This document shows, one piece after another, positions 54,478-63,647 of a DNA stretch of 64,000 nucleotides. Location: NCBI GenBank assembly GCA_040877545.1, contig JBBDNN010000067.1, forward strand, positions 15,640 through 79,639, in the 5' to 3' direction. How positions within the stretch are numbered: the first letter of the stretch is position 1; each line of letters starts with the position of its first letter. Below the pieces are notes generated by a model, which saw only the letters and a program-made list of their open reading frames with translations, was not told the origin of the DNA and made no database searches. The position numbers were made by a program, and so were the translations under genes. The DNA is from Gracilimonas sp040877545 (GTDB taxonomy: Bacteria > Bacteroidota > Rhodothermia > Balneolales > Balneolaceae).

Positions 54478-57000
54478 ATGCGAATATTCTCTCTCTTCTT
54501 TTTCATCTTTCATTTTAGCTTCTCACCAATAATTCAGGCCCAGGAGATTTCCATCTTATTCGAAGTGAATATGAGTTATCAAATAGAGGCAGACATTTTT
54601 GATCCTCAGGCAGATTTCGTAGATCTGGCGGGCTCATTCAATAACTGGGGTGAAGATCTTATTCAACTAAGTGATGAAAACCAGGATTCCATTTATTCGG
54701 TGGAAGTAGATGGCTTTACCGCTGGAGAAGAAATTCAATTCAAGTTCAGGTATAACGGGGTTTGGGATGATCGGGAGGAATTTCCCGGTGCTGGAAATAA
54801 CAGAACCTACACCGTACAGCCCGACAGTAATCATATTTCCGTTTGGTATAACAATGAAATTGATCCCACCGGCCCTCCCCTCGCCGATTTTGTAGTAGGC
54901 TCACAAAACGTATCCACCAACAGCCTTGTACAATTTACCAATCGCTCAACGGGTGATATCTCAAAATGGGAATGGATCTTTGAGGGTGGAAATCCGGAAG
55001 AATCAACGGAGGAAAATCCCGCTGTCAGGTATTCATCTACCGGCAGTTTTGATGTGCAGCTAATTGCCTCCAACGAAAACGCAGGCGACACGTTGCTAAT
55101 TGAAGATTTTATTACTGTATCGGAGCGGGAAACAGGAGAATCAAAATGGTGGAATGAAACGGTATTTTATGAAATTTTCGTTCGCAGCTTTTATGATTCC
55201 AACGGTGACGGTATTGGTGATTTTAACGGTTTAACGCAGAAATTAGATTACCTGAATGACGGCGATCCGGAAACAAATACCGATCTTGGAATTACCGGCA
55301 TCTGGCTGATGCCTATTAATGATTCTCCCAGTTACCACGGCTATGATGTCATCGACTATCGTTCCATAAATCCTGATTATGGAACTATGGCGGATTTTAA
55401 AGAATTCCTGAATGCAGCCCACGAGCGAGGCATTAAAGTAATTATTGATTACGTGATGAATCACACTTCCACCGAACATCCGTGGTTTCAAAAATCGGCG
55501 GCCGGAGAGGAAGAGTTCAGAGATTTTTATCGATGGAGTGATTCCCATCCCGGTTATAATGGTCCGTGGGGACAACAAGTTTGGCACAACCAGCATAACG
55601 GGCAAAATTTTGATGACTATTATTACGGATTATTCTGGAGTGGAATGCCGGACCTGAATTATGAAAATCCAGCCGTAAAAGATTCCATGTTTGCCATTTC
55701 GGATTTTTGGATCAATGATATTGGCGTAGATGGCTTTCGTCAGGATGCGGTTCTATACATCCATGAAGATGGTTCAACTCTAAAAAATACACCTGAAACA
55801 TTTCAGTTCTGGAATGATTTCAATATCAATTTAAAAGCGGCTAATCCCGATGCTTTTGCGGTTGGCGAAGCCTGGGAGCCTACAGATATTGTACTTGAAT
55901 ACATCACCAGTAACCGCCTCGATTATGCCTTTGAATTCGATCTTGCTCAGTCTATTCTGAATGGCGTGGAAAACGAAAATGCTGCGCCAATTCTGTCTCA
56001 GATGCAGAAAGTATATGATGCTTATCCATTCCTGCAATACGGCACATTCCTTACCAATCATGATCAGGACCGGGTAATGAATACTTTGGGGAGCGACATT
56101 AATAAAGCCAAACTTGCAGCTTCACTGTACCTCACACTTCCCGGCATTCCATACCTCTATTATGGAGAAGAAGTGGGCATGCTGGGGCAAAAACCCGATG
56201 AGAATATCCGCCTCCCCATGCAGTGGAGTGATGAATCAAATGCAGGTTTTACCACCGGATCTCCATGGAGAGATCCCAATTCAAATTATACAGAATTTAA
56301 TGTGGAGGAGATGGTAGAGGATGAGAATTCATTATTTAATCATTATAAAGACCTGATACAACTCAGGAACGAACTCGAAGGCCTCAAAACTGGTGAATAT
56401 GAGGCCGGAATCTCCTCTCATGAAGGGGTTGTCACTTTTTTACGTGGCATTCCGAATAATTCCCATCACCTTATCGCAATTAACCTTACAGCTGATACTG
56501 TCTCCGGAGTATCAGCTAATTTCTCTAATTATTTTTTCCACGCGTCAGAGCCCGATTCCTATTGGTTCGAAGAAATGGTTTATGGAAACATGGAAACAGG
56601 CCAACATGAATACGATACAGGTGGTAAAGTATCAGAAAATGAGCAAGTGGTTGAAAATATAATTTTACCTCCTTATGCAATAGAAGTAGTAGCTTTTAGA
56701 AATATTCTTCTCTCAAATGAAAAGAATGATAAAATTGAGCGTTTCAGATTAAATCAAAACTACCCCAACCCATTCAATCCCACTACCGCGATTTCCTTTT
56801 ATCTGCCAAAGGCAGAAAACGTGGTGCTAAAAATCTATGATATAACGGGAAGGCTTGTTTCTACACTTGTGGAGGGAAAGAGAAACGCAGGTCATCATTC
56901 CGAGAAATTTGATGCTTCTGCATTTTCAAGCGGAATATATTTTTATAGTATAGAGGCGGGTTCATTCAGGTCAACTCAAAAAATGACGTTGATCAAATAG
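54478..57000 (+). CDS. Secreted GH13 alpha-amylase with PKD and T9SS sorting domains
   Basis: The product has 840 residues. A signal peptide (to about 22, PIIQAQ) precedes a starch-binding-like beta domain with FVDLAGSFNNWGED (about 25-125). A PKD domain follows (about 132-215, SKWEWIFEGGNPEES), then a GH13 barrel from Trp224. Catalytic residues are Asp423 (GFRQDAV), Glu464 (VGEAWEP) and Asp529 (TNHDQDR). VMNHTS is conserved region I. A beta domain and a C-terminal T9SS type A domain (758-840, NYPNPFNP and YDITGRLVSTLVEG) complete it. It should degrade starch-like glucans at the surface or outside the cell. Confidence 0.94.
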   Translation: MRIFSLFFFIFHFSFSPIIQAQEISILFEVNMSYQIEADIFDPQADFVDLAGSFNNWGEDLIQLSDENQDSIYSVEVDGFTAGEEIQFKFRYNGVWDDREEFPGAGNNRTYTVQPDSNHISVWYNNEIDPTGPPLADFVVGSQNVSTNSLVQFTNRSTGDISKWEWIFEGGNPEESTEENPAVRYSSTGSFDVQLIASNENAGDTLLIEDFITVSERETGESKWWNETVFYEIFVRSFYDSNGDGIGDFNGLTQKLDYLNDGDPETNTDLGITGIWLMPINDSPSYHGYDVIDYRSINPDYGTMADFKEFLNAAHERGIKVIIDYVMNHTSTEHPWFQKSAAGEEEFRDFYRWSDSHPGYNGPWGQQVWHNQHNGQNFDDYYYGLFWSGMPDLNYENPAVKDSMFAISDFWINDIGVDGFRQDAVLYIHEDGSTLKNTPETFQFWNDFNINLKAANPDAFAVGEAWEPTDIVLEYITSNRLDYAFEFDLAQSILNGVENENAAPILSQMQKVYDAYPFLQYGTFLTNHDQDRVMNTLGSDINKAKLAASLYLTLPGIPYLYYGEEVGMLGQKPDENIRLPMQWSDESNAGFTTGSPWRDPNSNYTEFNVEEMVEDENSLFNHYKDLIQLRNELEGLKTGEYEAGISSHEGVVTFLRGIPNNSHHLIAINLTADTVSGVSANFSNYFFHASEPDSYWFEEMVYGNMETGQHEYDTGGKVSENEQVVENIILPPYAIEVVAFRNILLSNEKNDKIERFRLNQNYPNPFNPTTAISFYLPKAENVVLKIYDITGRLVSTLVEGKRNAGHHSEKFDASAFSSGIYFYSIEAGSFRSTQKMTLIK

Positions 57001-57019
57001 AAATTTCCTGGTGAAATTT

Positions 57020-57259
57020 TCAATCAGAAAAGCTGTCGTTCAAACGCTTTTTAACTGCATCTCTAAATTTAATTTTCCGGAATTGTTCAAGTAGCTTTTT
57101 ACCAGCTATGGCATTGAAAGTAAGGTCTCGAAGGTCATCGTCATGAACCAGCAGTTCTTCAAAAGCCATTTTTTCAATCGCGCTTATTTCCTCTTCTATA
57201 TATTCGGAAATATAAGCTTCAATCACCGGGTGGTATTCTTTTTCTAAAAATCGGTCCAT
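57020..57259 (-). CDS. Small putative anti-sigma factor (ASD-like domain only)
   Basis: The product has 79 residues. AYISEYIEEEISAIEKMAFEELLVHDDDLRDL follows the pattern of anti-sigma N-terminal domains (helix, then FExHLxxDxxL). It has no zinc-binding His/Cys, no transmembrane helix and no sensor domain. It begins 43 bp after the ECF sigma gene on the same strand. If it is an anti-sigma, it acts in the cytoplasm and is not released by RseP-type proteolysis. Assigned mainly by position and helix pattern, so tentative. Confidence 0.55.
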   Translation of the reverse strand: MDRFLEKEYHPVIEAYISEYIEEEISAIEKMAFEELLVHDDDLRDLTFNAIAGKKLLEQFRKIKFRDAVKKRLNDSFSD

Positions 57260-57302
57260 AAAAGGGTGGATGTAATATTATCTGTCACACCCTTTAATAG
57301 AA

Positions 57303-57917
57303 TTAAGCTACATTTGTTCCCATCTGAACATATTTTTTTAGCAAGAGTTGAAGTTGTGCCCTTCCGCGGTTAATGCGCGATTTTACCGTGCCCATTGGTA
57401 CGCCGGTTATTTCGGTCACTTCTTCATAGCTGAGTTGCTGTAAGTCGCGAAGCATTATTACTTCTCTAAATTCTTCCGGTAGTTCCATTAATGCTTTTTC
57501 AAGTTGCTCCATACATAATTTTTCATGGAGAGCATCATCCTGAAGGATTCGGTCATCCTCCAGAACAAGCTCTCTATCATCGGGGTCAGAATCATCTTTA
57601 TGAATAGAGACTTTATACATACGCTGCTTCTTTTTGTATAAACTCTTGGCAAGGTTGAGCGCAATGGTGTACATCCAGGTTGAAAACTTGGCGATGCGTT
57701 CGTAGGAATGTTTACTTTTATGAACTCTTAGAAAGGTTTCCTGCACCAGGTCTTCGCAGTCCTGATGATCTTTAGTGTAGCGAAATAAGAAGTTATGGAG
57801 CCTAACCTGGTAGCGACGCACTAACTCATTAAAAGCCTGTTCCTTCCCTTCCTGGAAATATTCCATTAAATCTTCATCATTATACTCTTTGACAGATGTT
57901 GCTGTAAACGCGTCCAT
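57303..57917 (-). CDS. ECF-type RNA polymerase sigma factor
   Basis: The product has 204 residues from ATG 57917; a TTG at 57929 would add four. Region 2 shows FNELVRRYQVRLHNFLFRYTKDHQDCEDLVQETFLRVHKSKHSY, with the DLVQETFLRV core and WMYTIALNLAKSL. Region 4 has LPEEFREVIMLRDLQQLSYEEVTEITGVPMGTVKSRINRGR. The linker is acidic (DDSDPDDRELVLEDD). It resembles RpoE-like sigma factors of the group. A small anti-sigma-like gene follows; the stimulus is unknown. Confidence 0.92.
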   Translation of the reverse strand: MDAFTATSVKEYNDEDLMEYFQEGKEQAFNELVRRYQVRLHNFLFRYTKDHQDCEDLVQETFLRVHKSKHSYERIAKFSTWMYTIALNLAKSLYKKKQRMYKVSIHKDDSDPDDRELVLEDDRILQDDALHEKLCMEQLEKALMELPEEFREVIMLRDLQQLSYEEVTEITGVPMGTVKSRINRGRAQLQLLLKKYVQMGTNVA

Positions 57918-57965
57918 AAAACTCCACAATATTAGTTTCGATTCTATATAAAGCGCGAATCGTAA

Positions 57966-59045
57966 CTACCCGATGATTCGCTTGACGAGGAGGAAAAGAA
58001 TGGAAGTGGAGTCTAATGTGCTGAATCCTTTGATGGAGCGATCTGCATCCAACAAAGCTTCAAATACGCGGGGCATATCACCGTAGTGAAAATTCGAAGC
58101 ATCATCCCAAAGTTTATTGAAATACCAGCTGCTGCCGATTCCCAAATCGCTTTGTATCTGATGTTTGGCATTACCTTTTTCGGCAAGCCTTCGAATCTGC
58201 CAGATATTTGTAAACACACTGTGAAAGAACCCCACAAGCCGTATCAATTCGCCCGTGTCTGATTTAGTGTGTTGCAATATCTGTTCCGCTATATATAACG
58301 AATGGTTTAAGTCTCTCTTAACAATGGCCTCTTTGAGCTCTATGGCCGTATATTCGCGATATGAGCCAATAATTTTCTTCACATCGCTTTCTGAGATGGT
58401 CTCAGAAGTGTTCACAAAAGTGCACACTTTATCTATTTCTGTAGACAGTAGTTGAAGATTGTTGCCTACAAATTGTGCAAGGAGTTGCGCGGCTGCGGGT
58501 TCAATATTTTTTTTATGATGTCCCCGCACCCAGTCAATAACCCAGTCAGGAATCAGGTAGTCGGCCATTCTCTCAAATTGGTAAAAACCGACCTGTTTAT
58601 TCTTTGATAGTGCCTTTCCGACGTTTGTGTTCCCGGCTGGTTTTTTTGTATCAAATAATACCAAAAGCGTGGAAGGATTGGGGTTTTTAAAATAATCAAT
58701 GAAGTCATTGATGTGGCCTCTGGGAGAATCATCTTCTCCCCCGCCTTTACTAAGCTGCAGGAAATTTCGCACAATCAATACTCTCTTTTCTGCCATCATA
58801 GGAAAACTTCGGGCAATGGAAAGCGTTTGCGCAGGAGTTACTTCCTGTCCGTAAAGGAGATCAAAATTAAAATCCTTCTGTTCGGGGGGAATGACTTTCG
58901 AAAACATATCCAGCAATTGATCGAGATAAAAATCCTCTTCCCCATATAAGTAATACACCGGTTTCAGGTTCCCGGATTTCAACTCCCCGATAACCTGTTG
59001 ATATATTTGATTGCTGTTTTGTTTACGTGCCGCCATGGCTGGCAA
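57966..59045 (-). CDS. holA: DNA polymerase III subunit delta
   Basis: The 359-residue clamp-loader subunit opens the beta clamp. KPVYYLYGEEDFYLDQLLDMF is the delta N-terminus, AEKRVLIVRNF and LLVLFDTKKP follow in domain I, and EIDKVCTFV with DVKKIIG in domain II/III. The start may be the fourth codon (MAARKQN). It is close upstream of the sigma factor, but no functional link is expected. Confidence 0.92.
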   Translation of the reverse strand: MPAMAARKQNSNQIYQQVIGELKSGNLKPVYYLYGEEDFYLDQLLDMFSKVIPPEQKDFNFDLLYGQEVTPAQTLSIARSFPMMAEKRVLIVRNFLQLSKGGGEDDSPRGHINDFIDYFKNPNPSTLLVLFDTKKPAGNTNVGKALSKNKQVGFYQFERMADYLIPDWVIDWVRGHHKKNIEPAAAQLLAQFVGNNLQLLSTEIDKVCTFVNTSETISESDVKKIIGSYREYTAIELKEAIVKRDLNHSLYIAEQILQHTKSDTGELIRLVGFFHSVFTNIWQIRRLAEKGNAKHQIQSDLGIGSSWYFNKLWDDASNFHYGDMPRVFEALLDADRSIKGFSTLDSTSILFLLVKRIIG

Positions 59046-59215
59046 AGATAAGGAAAGTGATGTTTAATGCGATCATTGATTTCGCTGATTTCACTGAAAT
59101 TTGATAGGCTGATCTAAATTTCCAAAAGCTATACATAAGGAACCTGCCCACATCAACACCAGCATCCATATAAATCTTCCGTATCTTTGCCCAGCAAATA
59201 AATTAAAGTGATATA

Positions 59216-59788
59216 ATGAACGAAGCATTTTATGAGGGTAAAGAATTTAAAGGAATCAACTATTCAGAGAAGAAAATATCCAACGGGGATTATGAAAACT
59301 GCCAATTTATAAACTGCGCATTTGCAAATGCAGATATATCGGCGGTAAATTTTGTGGAATGTACATTCCGAAATTGTGATTTCAGTAATGCTAAAATTTA
59401 TGGCACTTCCCTTAGAAATATTCAGTTTCATAATTGTAAGCTAATGGGGCTCCGTTTTGATGAAGGCAATGATTTGCTGATGTCCATGGATTTTAATGGC
59501 TGCATCCTGAACTTTTCATCATTCATAGAATTAGACCTAAAAAATACCAACTTCACAAAATGCAATCTTCAGGAAGTAGATTTTACTGCAACCGATTTAA
59601 CCAATGCGGTATTTGATGAATGCAATTTAAGTGGTGCAAAATTCGATCACACAATTTTAGAGAAGGCAGATTTCCGAACTTCACATAATTATATTATTGA
59701 TCCGGAGAATAATAAAATCACCAAAGCAAAATTTTCGACTTTTGGAATAATTGGCCTCTTGTATAAATATAATATAGAGGTGGAATAA
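59216..59788 (+). CDS. Pentapeptide-repeat protein
   Basis: The product has 190 residues. A series of A(D/N)LXX-type pentapeptides runs through it: CAFANADISAVNFVE, CTFRNCDFSNAKI, NCKLMGLRF, LDLKNTNFTKCNLQEVDF and ATDLTNAVFDECNLSGAKF. These build a right-handed quadrilateral beta helix. Some relatives protect DNA gyrase (Qnr-like); the first half here is Cys-rich and irregular like Qnr/McbG, but resistance cannot be inferred. It ends in an aromatic, possibly membrane-facing IGLLYKYNIEVE. Confidence 0.85.
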   Translation: MNEAFYEGKEFKGINYSEKKISNGDYENCQFINCAFANADISAVNFVECTFRNCDFSNAKIYGTSLRNIQFHNCKLMGLRFDEGNDLLMSMDFNGCILNFSSFIELDLKNTNFTKCNLQEVDFTATDLTNAVFDECNLSGAKFDHTILEKADFRTSHNYIIDPENNKITKAKFSTFGIIGLLYKYNIEVE

Positions 59789-59925
59789 TCATCACAGGTT
59801 TATTCTAAGGGCAGGTTTTTATTATCAAATAATTAACCCTTTGGAATTTGGTAAGTAGATCCTGGAATATAAAATCTTCATATAATTCTTGGAACTAATC
59901 ATGGTGACTGCTGTACCATCCTTAC

Positions 59926-60360
59926 ATGAGACGTAAGCAAAAAACAAGGAAAGTGAATAGTACCCGAAGCCCAGAAGCACCCGCCCTCACCTACATCACC
60001 AAAAACACGGAAATAAAAGCTGATTTACACTGCGATATTGATATCCGGATTGCAGGATCTGTTGAGGGGGAAGTTGAATCAACACAAAAAATAATACTGG
60101 ATAATTCAGGAAAAGTTAAAGGATCTATTATCTCAGCTATAGCGGAAATTTACGGAGAAGTGATTGGTGATATTTGGGTATCAGACAGGTTAACTCTTCA
60201 TCCTACAGCTGTTATAGATGGCAAGATTTCAGCAAAAATACTAATAATCGAAGATGGCGCTCAAATCAAAGGCTCCCTGAAAGTAGGTCCTGAAACCGAG
60301 CTGAAAAAGAAAGTGTCTGATAAAATTTCAAGCAAAGAATCTTCTAAACTTTCTGCTTAA
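59926..60360 (+). CDS. Bactofilin family cytoskeletal protein
   Basis: The product has 144 residues. The central region from about 22 to 125 (TYITKNTEIKADLHCDIDIRIAGSVEGEV, VKGSIISAIAEIYGEVIGDIWVSDRLTL, GKISAKILIIEDGAQIKGSL) is the bactofilin right-handed beta helix, flanked by short disordered tails (a basic N-terminus MRRKQKTRKVN and a Lys/Ser-rich C-terminus). Bactofilins polymerise without nucleotide and scaffold cell-wall or polarity proteins. No peptidase or membrane partner is encoded beside it. Confidence 0.9.
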   Translation: MRRKQKTRKVNSTRSPEAPALTYITKNTEIKADLHCDIDIRIAGSVEGEVESTQKIILDNSGKVKGSIISAIAEIYGEVIGDIWVSDRLTLHPTAVIDGKISAKILIIEDGAQIKGSLKVGPETELKKKVSDKISSKESSKLSA

Positions 60361-60404
60361 GCGATCACTGATTTATGATTAGCTTTAATTCGCTCCCCAA
60401 TAAA

Positions 60405-60450
60405 ATATGAACGCTGTGAGGCCTGTCGGACGCTCGGAGGTTCTATAATT
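60405..60450. repeat. Short GC-rich intergenic element
   Basis: Between the bactofilin and asnS stops, a GC-rich patch around GCCTGTCGGACGCTCGG contains CTCACAGCGT on the minus strand (60411-60420). The 10-mer is shared with 46035-46044, and the surrounding bases show an imperfect palindrome of CCT...AGG type. This looks like a fragment of a dispersed repeat. Confidence 0.35.
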
Positions 60451-60458
60451 TCCATCAA

Positions 60459-61952
60459 TTAAGGTTTTAATCTCCCCATCATTCTCGGGAAAGGAACGGT
60501 TTCTCGGACGTGAGATAATCCACACAGCCACGCTACCGTTCGCTCCAAGCCAAGACCGTAACCCGAATGAGGAACAGTTCCATAGCGGCGTAAATCCAGG
60601 TACCACTCAAAAACTTCCTGATCCAGTCCCTCTTCTTTAATTCGTTCTTCCATTACCTTAAGATCATCTTCACGCTGACTTCCGCCAATGATTTCACCGT
60701 ATCCTTCCGGGGCGAGAACGTCCATTCCCAGTGCCAGTTTATTTGTTTCATCGCGCTTCATATAAAAGGCTTTGATTTCTGCAGGCCAGTGAGTGATAAC
60801 TAAAGGAACATCGTATTGAAACATAAGCACGGTTTCATCACTGCCACCCAAGTCATTCCCCCATTCAAAATTCCTGGCCGATTCTTTCCATCCCGGAATA
60901 TTCCGAAGGTCTTCCTCGATCTGGTCAATGCGGGCTGAAATTTCTTTTATGCGCTGATCAATCTGTGCTTTTCGCCATTTCTTAGCCGAGCCATGTTCTT
61001 TTTTGATCTCATCACGCTCCTTTCCTATTTCGACCTGTTCATTTTTGCGGGATTCCATCATATCATCCAATAAACCGGCAGTCGCATCACTTTTGAGAAT
61101 CTCGACCGCTTCGGTATAAGTTATCCGTTCGAAGGGTTCATTGGCTGTCTTTTTGAGTGAAGTTGTATCACGTTCTAAAATTTCCAGTTCTTCTTTTCTT
61201 TTATCGAGAACAGTAGATATAATCGCTTTGATCATATCTTCCGCGAGATTTATATTCATCTCTAAATCATAATAGGCCATTTCCGGCTCAATCATCCAGA
61301 ATTCAGTAAGGTGACGTCTTGTTTTGGATTTTTCTGCCCTGAAAGTAGGCCCGAAAGTATAGATTAATCCATGGGCCATAGCCATTGCTTCCCCGTACAA
61401 TTGGCCGGTTTGTGCCAGATAAGCTTTTTCATCAAAATAATCTGTTTCGAATAAATTGGTACTTCCTTCCGCTGCATTTCCAGTAAAGATTGGGGAATCC
61501 ATTTGTACAAAATTCCGCCCCTGAAAAAAAGTATGAATGGCAAATATGATTTCATTCCGAATCCGCATTGCCGCCCATTGTTTTCGGCTGCGTAACCAGA
61601 GATGACGGTTGTTCATCAAAAACTCAATGCCGTGCTCTTTCGGGGTAATAGGATAATTTTCAGCAACCTGAATTACCTTCACATCCGAAACATGAATTTC
61701 ATGTCCTCCAATGCTGCGTTCATCCGCTTTCACAGTTCCTGTAATTTCCAGCGAACTTTCCTGTTTTAGCGATGAAGCTCCTTCCCAAACTTCCTCCGGG
61801 ACATCATCTTTTGCCACCACACATTGAGTGATTCCGGTTCCGTCTCTCATTTCGATAAAGACAAGGCTTCCGCTGCTTCTGAAGTTATAAACCCAGCCTT
61901 TCAGGGTTACAGATTTATCAACGTAATTGGCGAGATTGGTGATGTAGGTCAT
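60459..61952 (-). CDS. asnS: Asparaginyl-tRNA synthetase
   Basis: The 497-residue class II enzyme charges tRNA-Asn. The N-terminal OB fold shows VTLKGWVYNFRSSGSLVFIEMRDGTG. Class II motif 2 is FGPTFRAEKSKTRRHLTEFWMIEPE, and motif 3 is GYGLGLERTVAWLCG. A charged insert (DEIKKEHGSAKKWRKAQIDQRIKEI and following, about 300-350) is typical of the long AsnRS type of this group. TNLFETDY and FRAEKSKTRRH favour Asn over Asp specificity. Confidence 0.95.
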   Translation of the reverse strand: MTYITNLANYVDKSVTLKGWVYNFRSSGSLVFIEMRDGTGITQCVVAKDDVPEEVWEGASSLKQESSLEITGTVKADERSIGGHEIHVSDVKVIQVAENYPITPKEHGIEFLMNNRHLWLRSRKQWAAMRIRNEIIFAIHTFFQGRNFVQMDSPIFTGNAAEGSTNLFETDYFDEKAYLAQTGQLYGEAMAMAHGLIYTFGPTFRAEKSKTRRHLTEFWMIEPEMAYYDLEMNINLAEDMIKAIISTVLDKRKEELEILERDTTSLKKTANEPFERITYTEAVEILKSDATAGLLDDMMESRKNEQVEIGKERDEIKKEHGSAKKWRKAQIDQRIKEISARIDQIEEDLRNIPGWKESARNFEWGNDLGGSDETVLMFQYDVPLVITHWPAEIKAFYMKRDETNKLALGMDVLAPEGYGEIIGGSQREDDLKVMEERIKEEGLDQEVFEWYLDLRRYGTVPHSGYGLGLERTVAWLCGLSHVRETVPFPRMMGRLKP

Positions 61953-62083
61953 TTTAAATTTTATATTTTTTGTTGGATGAAGGTAATTTTAAATGCTAAA
62001 TGTTAAATTGAAGCGTCTACAATTAAGTCTGGTTCCGATGATCTGCGCCAGAGCATTTAAAATTTAACCTTTAAAATTAATAA

Positions 62084-63334
62084 TTACTCTTCCGGGGAAA
62101 GAACCCCTTCCATAAAATACTCTTCTTTAAAGAAATCCCGGGCGAAATCCTGAGTCTGCTCCGCGGTTACGGAATCAATATTTTCTTCCAGTTCATCTAA
62201 AGTTACAAAGCGCTCGAAATATAATTCACTTTTCGCGAGGCGCATCATCCGGTTGCTGGTATTTTCTTGCGAAAGCAGTAATTTTCCTTTTAACTGAGAT
62301 TTTGCTTCTGCCAGTTCCTTCGCCGGAACCAGTTCTTCTTGAATTTGCTTCAATTCTTTTATGATCAGTTCCCGAACATGATCTACGTAATCTTTATCGG
62401 TACCCACATATACTCCCCATATTCCGGAGTCGGTGTAGGATTGATTAAAGGTTTGAATGGAATAGCAGTAACCATATTTCTCACGGACATTTTGGTGCAA
62501 ACGGGAACTCATTCCTCCTCCCAAAATGGTATTTGCCAGCAACAGCAGGTATTTATCTTTGTGATCGAAATTCAATCCTCTACGGCCATATAAATAATGC
62601 GTTTGCTCAATGGCTTTACTTAGAAGCAGCTTGTCTTTTTTAAATGGAGTCAAAGGATTTTTGGCCTTTTTCGGATTTTTGGCCTCCAGATCAGAAAAAT
62701 AATCTGTTACTAATTTTTCCACTTTATCATGCTCTATATTACCCGCAACAGCTACCAGTAAGTTTCCCGGATAATATCGCTCACTCATATAATCATATAA
62801 ATCTTGCCGGGTGAAATTAGCTACCGTTTCTTCAAAACCAATAACCGGGCGCCCCAACTCATGACCTTCAAAAAGTTTATTATTGAATTCTTCGAACAGG
62901 TAATCATCCGGGGAATCACGGTACATTTTCATCTCTTCAATCACCACTTTCTTTTCCTTTTCCACTTCCTCTTCAGGAAAAGTGGAATTCAATACCATAT
63001 CTGAAAGTACATCCAGGGCAAGATCAAGCTGAGTATTTATGCATCGGGCATAGTAGCAGGTATATTCTGAGGATGTGAAGGCATTCAAATAACCACCGAC
63101 CGATTCCATGCTTAAGGCAATATCATAGGCATTCTTTTTTTCTGTTCCCTTGAATAACATGTGCTCCAGAAAGTGTGTAATGCCGGCCTGCTTATGTGTC
63201 TCGTGACGGCTTCCGGTTTTCACCCAAATTCCTATTGAAATGCTTTTTACACTTTCTATTTTTTCGGTGACAATCCTCAGCCCGTTTGGAAGGGTACTTT
63301 TGGTAACAGAACTAATTTCTTTGGTGTTTTTCAT
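62084..63334 (-). CDS. M16 family zinc peptidase (processing-peptidase type)
   Basis: The product has 416 residues. The inverted zinc motif HxxEH is at 54-58 (HFLEHMLFKG), with the distal Glu in VEKEKKVVIEEMKMYRD. RRGLNFDHKDKYLLLLANTILGGGMSSRLHQNVREKYGYCYSI is the conserved C-terminal Gly-rich and RxxxGYxY region. No signal peptide, so cytoplasmic. It follows pnp on the same strand; pnp followed by an M16 peptidase gene is a widespread arrangement. About 310 bp of repeats separates the two. Confidence 0.9.
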   Translation of the reverse strand: MKNTKEISSVTKSTLPNGLRIVTEKIESVKSISIGIWVKTGSRHETHKQAGITHFLEHMLFKGTEKKNAYDIALSMESVGGYLNAFTSSEYTCYYARCINTQLDLALDVLSDMVLNSTFPEEEVEKEKKVVIEEMKMYRDSPDDYLFEEFNNKLFEGHELGRPVIGFEETVANFTRQDLYDYMSERYYPGNLLVAVAGNIEHDKVEKLVTDYFSDLEAKNPKKAKNPLTPFKKDKLLLSKAIEQTHYLYGRRGLNFDHKDKYLLLLANTILGGGMSSRLHQNVREKYGYCYSIQTFNQSYTDSGIWGVYVGTDKDYVDHVRELIIKELKQIQEELVPAKELAEAKSQLKGKLLLSQENTSNRMMRLAKSELYFERFVTLDELEENIDSVTAEQTQDFARDFFKEEYFMEGVLSPEE

Positions 63335-63373
63335 TTTCTGTAATCTGTTTATTGTCTTTTTTCACATTAGTTC

Positions 63374-63412
63374 CCATACTCAACAAGGGGTTGCAACCCT
63401 TGTTGAGTATGG
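63374..63412. repeat. Palindromic element related to 3431-3466
   Basis: 16-bp perfect arms (63374-63389 and 63397-63412, inner word CAACAAGGG / CCCTTGTTG) flank a GTTGCAA loop. The core AAGGGGTTGCAACCC is shared with the trpE-upstream palindrome, while the outer arms differ and still pair. Confidence 0.8.
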
Positions 63413-63429
63413 CGAGCTTCAGCGATTCG

Positions 63430-63550
63430 CCTTGGCGAAGAGCAAAGCCCGCGGCAATCTCCCTGAATTGTCTGATATATCAATCAAAGAGAATGCTTCG
63501 TCGGTGTAATTCATAAACCAATAATGCAATGGTGCCTCCTCGCAAAGACA
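63430..63550. repeat. Degenerate dispersed intergenic repeat
   Basis: On the minus strand the segment opens TGTCTTTGCGAGGAGG, continues CGACGAAGCATTCTC and then GGGAGATTGCCGCGGGC. These words are typical of a widespread family of intergenic inverted repeats (TGTCATTGCGAGGAG...GCAATCTC type). The copy is decayed. A 96-codon open frame through it and the pnp terminator is not believable as a gene. Confidence 0.45.
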
Positions 63551-63558
63551 GCTTTTTC

Positions 63559-63586
63559 GTAACAACGGGTAGCTATCCCTTGTTAC
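63559..63586. repeat. Imperfect palindrome next to the pnp terminator
   Basis: GTAACAACGGGTAG (63559-63572) pairs with CTATCCCTTGTTAC (63573-63586) with two mismatches. The AACAA-GGG/CCC-TTGTT layout echoes the two other palindromes in this window. It directly follows the terminator on the pnp strand. Confidence 0.6.
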
Positions 63587-63618
63587 AAAAAAAGGCGCCT
63601 CTCTGTGAGGAGGGCGCC
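63587..63618 (-). terminator. Intrinsic terminator after pnp
   Basis: On the minus strand GGCGCC (63618-63613) pairs with GGCGCC (63599-63594) with a 13-nt loop that can extend the stem partly. Seven T follow (63593-63587). It lies 30 bp after the pnp stop. Confidence 0.85.
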
Positions 63619-63647
63619 AATTATCTTCATTTACTAAGAAGCGAAGA

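Noticed and set aside
57001..57019. Small hairpin AAATTTC/GAAATTT between the amylase and the anti-sigma-like gene
   Set aside because: The stem is short and only A/T-rich with few T after it; too weak to call as a terminator.
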